Source: Deltaproteobacteria bacterium
Lineage (GTDB): Bacteria; SAR324; NAC60-12
Direction of reading: 5' to 3'
NCBI GenBank assembly: GCA_002707655.1
Contig: PANO01000008.1
Coordinates: 7,181 to 13,157, forward strand
DNA: 5,977 bases
The translations under genes were made by a program, and so were the position numbers. Positions 1 through 5,977 of this stretch are shown in pieces. Below the pieces are notes generated by a model. That model did not search any database and was not told the DNA's origin. It saw only the letters and a list, made by a program, of their open reading frames with translations. The number at the start of each line of letters is the position of its first letter. Position 1 is the first letter of the stretch.

Positions 1-420
1 ACCGGAATGTACGACACGGCGGCGGAGGAAATGGGCAAAGTCTTCATTTCAACGGAACTGGGCGGCGGCGGCGGCTCCACTGCGGCTTCGGTCGCCATTG
101 CCAAAAAAGGAGTGCGGAATTTCCTCAAACACGCGCAAATCCTTTCCGGGACTTTGGAAACGGCTCCCACCCTCAACTTGGATATGCCGGATTATCGCTG
201 TTACGTCACCAGCGAATCCAGCGGTTTGCTGGAAATGTGCGTGGATTTAGGTTCACGGGTTCAGGAAGGCGAACTGTTGGCCAAAGTGCATGACATTCAC
301 CGCACCGATTCAATGCCAACGGAGTATCACAGCAAACGGGACGGCATTCTCATGGGAAGACATTTTCCGGGCTTGATTGATCGGGGAGACCCTGTTGCGG
401 TCGTTGCGGTGGAAGTTTAG
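1..420 (+). CDS. doeB: N-acetyl-L-2,4-diaminobutyrate deacetylase, C-terminal part
   Basis: The frame is open from the first base and ends in TAG at 418-420, giving the last 139 residues of an enzyme normally about 330-340 residues long; the N-terminal zinc-binding part lies outside the window. The visible part has the STELGGGG motif (residues 17-24 of the fragment), where this AstE/AspA-type zinc hydrolase family carries its catalytic glutamate. It is followed by the GVRNFL helix and a C-terminal beta-rich domain with a biotinyl-lipoyl-like pattern (GSRVQEGELLAKVHD). The pattern around GMYDTAAEEMGK and KKGVRNFL is the one I know from DoeB/EutE of ectoine degradation. The known role is cytoplasmic removal of acetate from N-acetyl-diaminobutyrate after ectoine ring opening. 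The doeD-like remnant 71 bases downstream supports this. Another member of the succinylglutamate desuccinylase/aspartoacylase family is the alternative. Confidence 0.85.
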   Translation, partial: TGMYDTAAEEMGKVFISTELGGGGGSTAASVAIAKKGVRNFLKHAQILSGTLETAPTLNLDMPDYRCYVTSESSGLLEMCVDLGSRVQEGELLAKVHDIHRTDSMPTEYHSKRDGILMGRHFPGLIDRGDPVAVVAVEV

Positions 421-482
421 CACCTAAATTTTGCTGGTTCATTTTTTACAGAAAACCATTCTCAGTTTATCACGGGCTATTT

Positions 483-486
483 GGAG
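483..486 (+). promoter_or_regulatory. Ribosome binding site of the doeD remnant
   Basis: GGAG lies five bases before the ATG at 492. The initiation site therefore looks intact even though the gene behind it has lost most of its length. This argues that the deletion lies inside the gene and that the stub may still be translated. Confidence 0.6.
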
Positions 487-491
487 AAAAC

Positions 492-722
492 ATGTCAAAC
501 ACACAACAACTGGAAAATCGGGACAAGCGGCAGTTCTTTGATCCAGCGAAAAAAGTCGGCCCGACTCTGGCGGCGAATCTGCTGAAAGAAGGCATTATTG
601 CCCGTGCCATGCCTCAAGGTGACATTCTGGGGTTTGCGCCGCCGTTGTGCATTTCCCAAGGTGGAGCCGATCAGATTGTGCAAGGAATGCGCAATGCGGT
701 CAAAGCAACATTCGACGCTTGA
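492..722 (+). pseudogene. doeD: Internally deleted class III aminotransferase (diaminobutyrate transaminase) remnant
   Basis: A 76-residue reading frame runs from ATG (492) to TGA (720-722). From about residue 12 onward it reads like the extreme C-terminus of a class III PLP aminotransferase: FFDPAKKVGPTLAANLL, then GIIARAMPQGDILGFAPPLCIS, then ADQIVQGMRNAVKA. The segment IARAMPxGDILGFAPPL is typical of the DoeD type, which transfers an amino group from L-2,4-diaminobutyrate to give aspartate semialdehyde. Family members have about 450 residues, so roughly 380 are missing, including the cofactor-binding lysine and the whole large domain; catalysis is not possible. The first ~11 residues (MSNTQQLENRD) resemble a normal aminotransferase start. 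Original start and original end therefore appear joined in frame, with a good ribosome binding site. It follows doeB, as expected for an ectoine operon. Not decided here: a real deletion, an assembly collapse, or a repurposed small protein. Confidence 0.75.
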
Positions 723-816
723 TTCGATGAGTGACTCAAGACCACCTTGTCCTCTGCGACTGCAAGGGCACCACCTCTTGATGTGAAAGCCAGCATGGAC
801 TCTAGCTGAAAACAGC

Positions 817-845
817 TTGTAGTACCAATCCAGCAAACCTATGTT
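817..845 (+). promoter_or_regulatory. Possible promoter of the aldolase/dehydrogenase gene
   Basis: TTGTAG (817-822) and TATGTT (840-845) are separated by 17 bases, matching the sigma-70 consensus at 3 of 6 and 4 of 6 positions. Transcription would start near 852, about 30 bases before the preferred ATG at 883. The 160-base gap upstream of the gene suggests it has its own promoter. The match is weak and rests on spacing and placement only. Confidence 0.22.
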
Positions 846-870
846 TCACGATTGACAAACATGATTGCCA

Positions 871-875
871 GAGAG
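871..875 (+). promoter_or_regulatory. Shine-Dalgarno supporting the ATG start at 883
   Basis: GAGAG sits seven bases before ATG 883. No comparable purine run precedes the in-frame TTG at 865, so this site decides the start in favour of 883. Confidence 0.5.
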
Positions 876-882
876 CAACCCA

Positions 883-2850
883 ATGAAAAGTTTATGGAAT
901 GAAACAGACGCCCAAGCCTGCGCGGGCGATCTGATGCAGTTGCGGGTCTACAGCTCCCGGTTGCTGGGCGCAAATTCGGACCTCGTGCTGCACGGCGGAG
1001 GCAATACTTCGGTCAAACTCACCGCCAATAATTTTTTCGGGGAGCCAGAAAAGTTGCTTTTTGTGAAGGGCAGCGGCTGGGATTTGGCCACCATCGCAAC
1101 CCCCGGATTCGCCCCCGTTAAGCTGGACGTGCTAAAACGACTGGCCACTTTGGAAACCCTCAGTGACACCGAGATGGTGCGTCAGCAACGCGCCGCCATG
1201 ACCGATCCGGGGGCGCCGAATCCCTCGGTCGAGGCGATTCTGCACGCGATCATCCCGTTCCACTTCGTGGACCACACCCACGCGGATGCCGTGTTGGGTG
1301 TGACCAACCACCCGAACGGAGACGAGTGCATCCGGAAAATTTACGGAAATCGTGTGCTGGTGATCCCCTACGTCATGCCTGGATTTGTGCTGGCCCGCAA
1401 GGTGCGAGAACTCACGCAAGGCATCGACTGGAGTCAATACGAAGGCATGATTCTCATGCAGCACGGCATCTTCACCTTTGACGACGATGCCCGGGAGTCT
1501 TACGAAAAGATGATCCGCCTTGTCACAGAAGCAGAGAACCACGCTCAGCGTCAGGGAGCCAAAGCGCCTCGGTGCGATTCCGTGCAAGAAGATTTACGGC
1601 AACTCGCAGAAATCCGCAGGCAGGTTTCGCTCGCCAAGGGACAGCCAATGCTGGCGCAACTCGACCAAACAGCCGAGGCCGGAGGCTTCGCCAACCGAAC
1701 AGATGTTGCAGAAATCGGCACTCGCGGACCGCTCACTCCGGATCATGTGCTGCGCACCAAGCTCAAGCCTGTGGTGTTGCGAGGTGATGCCAAACAAGAA
1801 ATTCAGGAGTTTCAAGAGTGGTATCAGGCGTATTTTGAACGCAACACCGACGGTACCCTGACCTGCCTCGATCCAGCTCCGAGGTGGGGCATCTGGCCCG
1901 GACACGGCACCCTCGCCTTTGGACGCAGTGTCAAGGAAACCGGCATCATCTCCGATCTTGTGGAACACACAAGGTGCACCATCCAAGCAGTGGAGGGATG
2001 GAGTCGCTGGGAGAGCCTTCCGGAAGCGGACATTTTTGAGGTGGAGTACTGGGATTTGGAACAGGCCAAGCTCGGCAAGGCCGGAACCCCGTTGCCCTTT
2101 CAGGGTCGGGTGGCGCTCGTCTCCGGAGCCGCCAGTGGGATTGGCCGCGCCTGCGTGGATTCCTTGCACGCCCAAGGGGCCGCAGTGGTGGGGCTGGATC
2201 TCAATCCTGAAATCAAGCAAATGTTGAACAAGCCCGGACAGCGTGGCATCTGCTGCGATGTGACCGACGATGATGCCCTGTGCAAAGCCGTGGAGTTCTC
2301 AGTGCGGATGTTTGGAGGGCTGGATGTGCTAGTGAGCAACGCAGGGAATTTTCCGGCAGGGAAAACCATCGGCGAGATGGATGCCGAAACATGGGACCGC
2401 AGTATGCAACTGAACCTTTCCAGCCACCAGCGACTGCTGACCGCAGCGACACCTTTTCTCGAAAAAAGCTGGGACGGTTCCGTGATCTTCATCGCTTCCC
2501 GCAATGTCCCTGCGCCAGGTCCGGGAGCCTCAGCTTATTCGGTGGCCAAGGCAGGCGTGACTCAACTGGCCCGCATCGCCGCAATGGAGCTTGGGCCGCA
2601 CGGGGTGCGCGTCAACGTGTTGCACCCGGATTGTGTGTACGACACCGGGCTTTGGTCAGAGGAAGTCTTGCAGGGGCGGGCGCAACGCTACGGAATGACC
2701 GTTGCCGAATACAAGTCCCGCAATGTTCTCAAAAAGGAAGTCTCCTCAAAAGAAGTTGCAGAATTGGTGGCCGCAGTGGCCGGGCCTGCGTTCTCGAAAA
2801 CGACAGGGGCGCAAATTCCGATTGACGGGGGCAATGACCGCGTGATTTGA
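883..2850 (+). CDS. Bifunctional class II aldolase / short-chain dehydrogenase (RhaD/YuxG-like)
   Basis: A 655-residue fusion enzyme. Residues 1 to ~400 form a class II aldolase domain: phosphate-loop-like GGGNTS at 38-43, catalytic-type Glu117 in PSVEAILHA, and zinc-ligand histidines 131 and 133 (DHTHAD) and 194 (QHGIF). Residues ~407-655 form a short-chain dehydrogenase with SGAASGIG at 414-421, SNAG at 485-488, Asn511, Ser539, Tyr552 and Lys556; the Ser-x12-Tyr-xxx-Lys spacing is canonical. Asp439 ending the second strand suggests NAD rather than NADP (family rule, inferred). Relatives called rhamnulose-1-phosphate aldolase/lactaldehyde dehydrogenase cleave a sugar phosphate and oxidise the aldehyde product. 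This one has the MKSLWN start and HPDCVYDTGLW segment of the branch usually annotated without a substrate, so I do not claim rhamnose. No kinase or isomerase gene is beside it on the same strand. ATG 883 is preferred over an in-frame TTG at 865, which lacks a ribosome binding site. Confidence 0.92.
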   Translation: MKSLWNETDAQACAGDLMQLRVYSSRLLGANSDLVLHGGGNTSVKLTANNFFGEPEKLLFVKGSGWDLATIATPGFAPVKLDVLKRLATLETLSDTEMVRQQRAAMTDPGAPNPSVEAILHAIIPFHFVDHTHADAVLGVTNHPNGDECIRKIYGNRVLVIPYVMPGFVLARKVRELTQGIDWSQYEGMILMQHGIFTFDDDARESYEKMIRLVTEAENHAQRQGAKAPRCDSVQEDLRQLAEIRRQVSLAKGQPMLAQLDQTAEAGGFANRTDVAEIGTRGPLTPDHVLRTKLKPVVLRGDAKQEIQEFQEWYQAYFERNTDGTLTCLDPAPRWGIWPGHGTLAFGRSVKETGIISDLVEHTRCTIQAVEGWSRWESLPEADIFEVEYWDLEQAKLGKAGTPLPFQGRVALVSGAASGIGRACVDSLHAQGAAVVGLDLNPEIKQMLNKPGQRGICCDVTDDDALCKAVEFSVRMFGGLDVLVSNAGNFPAGKTIGEMDAETWDRSMQLNLSSHQRLLTAATPFLEKSWDGSVIFIASRNVPAPGPGASAYSVAKAGVTQLARIAAMELGPHGVRVNVLHPDCVYDTGLWSEEVLQGRAQRYGMTVAEYKSRNVLKKEVSSKEVAELVAAVAGPAFSKTTGAQIPIDGGNDRVI

Positions 2851-2880
2851 GGGGGAGTGCAAACGAGATGTATTTCTGCT

Positions 2881-3807
2881 TTAGCTGTTCAGCAACTCCC
2901 GGATTTCATTGGCTTGAGGCATGGACGGGGCCGTCCCATGTTTCGTGACCGATAAGGCCGCTGCGGCATTCCCGAAGCGAATCGCCTCCCGTAACGCCAG
3001 ACCTTCGGCGAGTGCTGCGGCAAAGCCTCCGTTAAAGGCATCCCCTGCGCCCGTGGTGTCCACCACCCGATCTCCCATCTCGAAGGTCGGGATGTGTTCT
3101 GCCAGTTCCGCATTGCGGGCATACACTCCGTTTTTGCCAAGGGTGATGATCACCGTTTCGGAGCCCATTTCCCGAAATTTTTCTGCTGCCGCAGCGGCCT
3201 GCTCCACGGTTTGCACCTCCAAACCCGTGAGGATTTCGGCTTCAGTTTCATTGGGCGTGATGTAATCACAGAGTGGATAGATGTCCGTATCCAGCACAAT
3301 AGCGGGTGCAGGATTGAGAATGGTGGTGACTTGGTGCTGGTGAGCGATTTCCAAGCCCACCTGCATTGCGTCCAGCGGCACCTCCAAATTGGTGAGAAAA
3401 ACTTGTGAACCGGTGATTCCGGAGGCTGCATTTCGCACCTCTTCCGGAGTGAGTTCACCCGCTGCACCAAGAACTACGATGATAGAGTTATCCCCGGTTT
3501 GCTCGTTGACCATGATAACCGCTGCCGCGTTGGCGACCTCCGGGTGCGTCAGCAGGTACTCTGATGAAATCCCTTCTCCCTCATAAAGCCTTCGCCCCGT
3601 ATCGCCAAAATCATCGCCGCCCAACTTGCTGATCAGGACCACCTCTGCACCAGAACGCCGGGCGGCAACGGCCTGATTGGACCCCTTGCCACCGGGTCCG
3701 GTGGCGAAGGAATTACCAACCACCGTTTCACCTGTCACGGGCAAACGATTTGTACGAAAAATCAGATCCATGGCAAAGATACCCAGCACTGAAACAGAAG
3801 CAGTCAT
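2881..3807 (-). CDS. rbsK: Ribokinase-family (PfkB) sugar kinase
   Basis: A 308-residue kinase of usual ribokinase length that phosphorylates ribose or a related sugar with ATP in the cytoplasm. Both PfkB signatures are present: GPGGKGSNQAVAA (37-49) and DTTGAGDAFNGG (250-261) with catalytic base Asp256. Also present are the ribokinase landmarks NPAPA (165-169), PNETEAE (185-191), TLGKNG (222-227, nucleotide site) and Glu142. The N-terminal sugar-binding segment reads GIFAMD instead of the E. coli GSINAD; the ribose-contacting Asn14 of E. coli is replaced by Ala12, while the Asp is kept (Asp14). A GIFxxD variant is found in other proteins annotated as ribokinase, so the substrate may be ribose or a close relative. 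The start is the ATG preceded by GGGAG at five bases; an in-frame TTG four codons earlier overlaps that site and is unlikely. The gene follows eno by 35 bases, so co-transcription is likely. Confidence 0.9.
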   Translation of the reverse strand: MTASVSVLGIFAMDLIFRTNRLPVTGETVVGNSFATGPGGKGSNQAVAARRSGAEVVLISKLGGDDFGDTGRRLYEGEGISSEYLLTHPEVANAAAVIMVNEQTGDNSIIVVLGAAGELTPEEVRNAASGITGSQVFLTNLEVPLDAMQVGLEIAHQHQVTTILNPAPAIVLDTDIYPLCDYITPNETEAEILTGLEVQTVEQAAAAAEKFREMGSETVIITLGKNGVYARNAELAEHIPTFEMGDRVVDTTGAGDAFNGGFAAALAEGLALREAIRFGNAAAALSVTKHGTAPSMPQANEIRELLNS

Positions 3808-3812
3808 GTTTT

Positions 3813-3817
3813 CTCCC
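3813..3817 (-). promoter_or_regulatory. Shine-Dalgarno of the ribokinase gene
   Basis: Read on the minus strand this is GGGAG, five bases before the ATG that begins at 3807. It overlaps the alternative in-frame TTG (3817-3819), which rules that codon out as the likely start. Confidence 0.65.
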
Positions 3818-3842
3818 AACTTAAATGATTGATAAAATTGGC

Positions 3843-5123
<1,281 letters not shown>

Positions 5124-5154
5124 TCAGGAAAAGCTAAGAGACTGGATGGGCAAC

Positions 5155-5182
5155 AGCATAGCGGGTGGGGCAATGACTGCAA
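5155..5182 (-). promoter_or_regulatory. Possible eno promoter
   Basis: On the minus strand TTGCAG (5182-5177) and TATGCT (5160-5155) are separated by 16 bases, matching consensus at 3 of 6 and 4 of 6 positions. The -10-like hexamer lies about 46 bases before the first eno ATG. The match is weak; it is the best I found by eye, and the -35 part overlaps one of the GCAAT elements. Confidence 0.17.
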
Positions 5183-5206
5183 TCCAGAAGTATGTGGTGA
5201 TCAAAC

Positions 5207-5235
5207 TTGCAATACCCTCCAAACCCGATTAGGAT
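5207..5235 (+). promoter_or_regulatory. Possible promoter of the acidic-protein gene
   Basis: TTGCAA (5207-5212) and TAGGAT (5230-5235) lie 17 bases apart, each matching the sigma-70 consensus at 4 of 6 positions. Transcription would begin near 5242, leaving a leader of about 75 bases that would contain the hairpin and the small leader frame described below. Both hexamers overlap GCAAT-type elements. Confidence 0.22.
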
Positions 5236-5274
5236 TGCCACAACAATAGCCACTGGGCAAGACCCCGCGAGGAA

Positions 5275-5289
5275 CGCAGCATGGCTGCG
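5275..5289 (+). promoter_or_regulatory. Hairpin-forming inverted repeat with an ATG in its loop
   Basis: CGCAGC (5275-5280) and GCTGCG (5284-5289) are perfect reverse complements around the three bases ATG. There is no T-run on either strand, so it is not a rho-independent terminator. In an mRNA it would put the leader-peptide start codon in the loop, directly after a GAGGAA ribosome binding site (5269-5274). It could equally be a small protein-binding palindrome. Confidence 0.35.
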
Positions 5290-5334
5290 AAAATTCTGAA
5301 CACCGTGCAGATCAATCATGGCAGAAAGCGCTGA
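5281..5334 (+). CDS. Possible 17-residue basic leader peptide
   Basis: A short frame encodes MAAKILNTVQINHGRKR and stops at TGA 5332-5334. It has the best ribosome binding site of this region, GAGGAA at 5269-5274 with six bases to the ATG. It overlaps the first 17 bases of the acidic-protein gene in another frame, so ribosomes stopping here could restart at ATG 5318, which has no Shine-Dalgarno of its own. The peptide is basic (five Lys/Arg/His), opposite to the acidic product. A 17-codon frame can arise by chance, and conservation is unknown. The alternative is that this is the true start of the acidic protein and a frameshift or sequencing error separates the two frames. Confidence 0.3.
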   Translation: MAAKILNTVQINHGRKR

Positions 5335-5977
5335 GGACACAAATCTGGAAGACTTGGACCTAGGAGATATGGAGGAGGTGGACCTCACCGCGTTGGACAC
5401 TCCTGACGCTGGGGACGAATTAGACCTTCCCGACATGGACGACTCCCCCTTTGACTTGGAGGGTAACGCAGACGATCTGGAGGATTTGGATCTTGAAACC
5501 GAAGCCGTGGGCAATCTTGAGGATTCCGGAATGCTTTCCGAAGTAGTTGAGACTGCCGGAGAGTTGGAAGACGCAGGGGATTTCGATTTTGGCGAAGACG
5601 CTGCCGAACCCGCTGAAAAAGCTGGCCTCATCACTGAAGAGGGAGAGCTTGTGATCAGCGATGCCGAAGGGGAAACTTCAGAGTTGGAAGAGAACATTGA
5701 CCTCGCATCTGAGGACGAAGCAGTGGAACCTGCCGCAGAAGCTGATTCCGGAGAGGACATCGAAGGGTTGGACGAACTCGACGACCTGGGATTGGACGAC
5801 AACATCGACCTCGCCGCCGCAGAGGAATCCGGAGCCGAGCCGAAAGTCGCTGCAGCGGTTGGCAGTGACGACGATGCTGCGGAAGCGAGTGAACCGGAAC
5901 TTGCAGCAGAAGTGGCTGAGGATGCCGGAGGGGCTGATGAACTTGGAGATTTTGACCTCGGGGAGGCCGAGCCAGAT
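5318..5977 (+). CDS. Extremely acidic low-complexity protein, N-terminal part (unrecognised)
   Basis: The frame starts at ATG 5318 and stays open to the window edge (220 codons so far); an in-frame TGA at 5297 excludes an upstream ATG start. By my count about 85 of 220 residues are Asp or Glu, against two lysines and no Arg, His, Cys, Trp, Tyr or Gln. Short acidic-aliphatic motifs recur: LEDLDL at 10-15 and 54-59, GDFD(F/L)GE at 87-93 and 210-216, NIDLA at 126-130 and 162-166, and LDELDDLGLDD at 151-161. There is no signal peptide or membrane segment, so this part is probably cytoplasmic and disordered. Similar stretches form linkers or tails of larger proteins such as FimV-like or signalling proteins, so a folded domain may follow beyond the window. 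I do not recognise a family and assign no function. No Shine-Dalgarno is visible. It is transcribed divergently from eno. Confidence 0.75.
   Translation, partial: MAESAEDTNLEDLDLGDMEEVDLTALDTPDAGDELDLPDMDDSPFDLEGNADDLEDLDLETEAVGNLEDSGMLSEVVETAGELEDAGDFDFGEDAAEPAEKAGLITEEGELVISDAEGETSELEENIDLASEDEAVEPAAEADSGEDIEGLDELDDLGLDDNIDLAAAEESGAEPKVAAAVGSDDDAAEASEPELAAEVAEDAGGADELGDFDLGEAEPD
5345..5965 (+). repeat. Degenerate protein-level LxDLDL / GDFDxGE repeats
   Basis: Acidic-aliphatic motifs recur irregularly through the acidic gene: codons at 5345-5362 and 5477-5494 (LEDLDL), 5576-5596 and 5945-5965 (GDFDxGE), and 5765-5812 (a denser cluster). Synonymous codons differ between copies (for example CTG/TTG/CTT and GAC/GAT). 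The similarity is therefore held at protein level and is not a recent DNA tandem duplication. Confidence 0.55.

Noticed and set aside
483..494. Identical 12-base GGAGAAAACATG at the doeD remnant start and, on the other strand, at the ribokinase start (3816-3805)
   Set aside because: Explained by two independent good Shine-Dalgarno plus ATG contexts; flanking bases do not continue the identity, so it is not a duplication.
728..776. TGAGTGACTCA palindrome (728-738) and a 7-base direct repeat ACCACCT (741-747, 770-776)
   Set aside because: Short, and not placed at a convincing promoter. Repeats of this size are expected by chance in a 160-base gap.
804..817. AGCTG-AAAA-CAGCT hairpin between the doeD remnant and the aldolase gene
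   Set aside because: Only five base pairs, no following T-run, and no extension by compensatory pairs; too weak to call a terminator.
852..857. Perfect TTGACA -35-like hexamer
   Set aside because: The matching -10 position would fall around 875-880, where there is no TATAAT-like sequence, and transcription would start at or inside the coding region.
865..882. TTG start at 865 for the aldolase/dehydrogenase
   Set aside because: Rare start codon without a ribosome binding site. ATG 883 has GAGAG at seven bases and gives the MKSLWN N-terminus usual in the family.
2851..2880. Possible bidirectional terminator between the convergent aldolase and kinase genes
   Set aside because: No stem of useful length or T-run in these 30 bases. 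Termination may be rho-dependent or lie within the coding ends.
5134..5805. A 223-codon serine-rich frame on the minus strand
   Set aside because: Its serine and proline richness is what reversed GAN and GGN codons of the acidic gene give. The plus-strand frame has the coherent motifs, and a secreted Ser-rich protein is not supported.

Overview
The window looks like chromosomal DNA from a Gram-negative, probably marine or salt-exposed heterotroph. The main clue is the tail of an ectoine-degradation operon at the left edge (doeB, then a doeD remnant); the other genes are ordinary carbon-metabolism enzymes. There are no phage, IS, CRISPR, rRNA or tRNA signatures. I cannot fix the phylum from the sequence. 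Proteobacteria or a marine Verrucomicrobiota-type lineage are both possible, and that is a guess.

Layout. (1) Bases 1-420, + strand: the C-terminal 139 residues of N-acetyl-diaminobutyrate deacetylase (DoeB). (2) Bases 492-722, + strand: a 76-codon reading frame whose last ~60 residues match the C-terminus of a class III aminotransferase of the DoeD type. The PLP-binding core is absent, so this is an in-frame internally deleted remnant with an intact ribosome binding site. (3) Bases 883-2850, + strand: a 655-residue two-domain class II aldolase / short-chain dehydrogenase fusion with both catalytic sites intact. (4) Bases 2881-3807 and 3843-5105, - strand: enolase followed 35 bases later by a ribokinase-family kinase, probably one operon. 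It converges on the aldolase gene with only 30 bases between stop codons. (5) Bases 5109-5317: a divergent control region with four copies of a GCAAT-type element. (6) From base 5318, + strand: an extremely acidic open reading frame (about 39% Asp+Glu, no Arg, His, Cys, Trp, Tyr or Gln) that leaves the window still open. It is preceded by a possible 17-codon basic leader peptide with a better Shine-Dalgarno sequence than the acidic gene itself.

How the genes fit together. The left part belongs to ectoine catabolism: acetyl-diaminobutyrate is deacetylated to diaminobutyrate, which a transaminase normally converts to aspartate semialdehyde. With DoeD reduced to a stub, this locus alone could not complete that step. 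The aldolase-dehydrogenase and the sugar kinase are both sugar or sugar-phosphate enzymes, but they lie on opposite strands and need not share a pathway. Enolase is glycolytic housekeeping. The acidic protein is the least explained part of the window.

The strongest leads are the in-frame doeD deletion and the acidic low-complexity protein with its odd translation start region. I see no convincing evidence for a wholly new multi-gene system.
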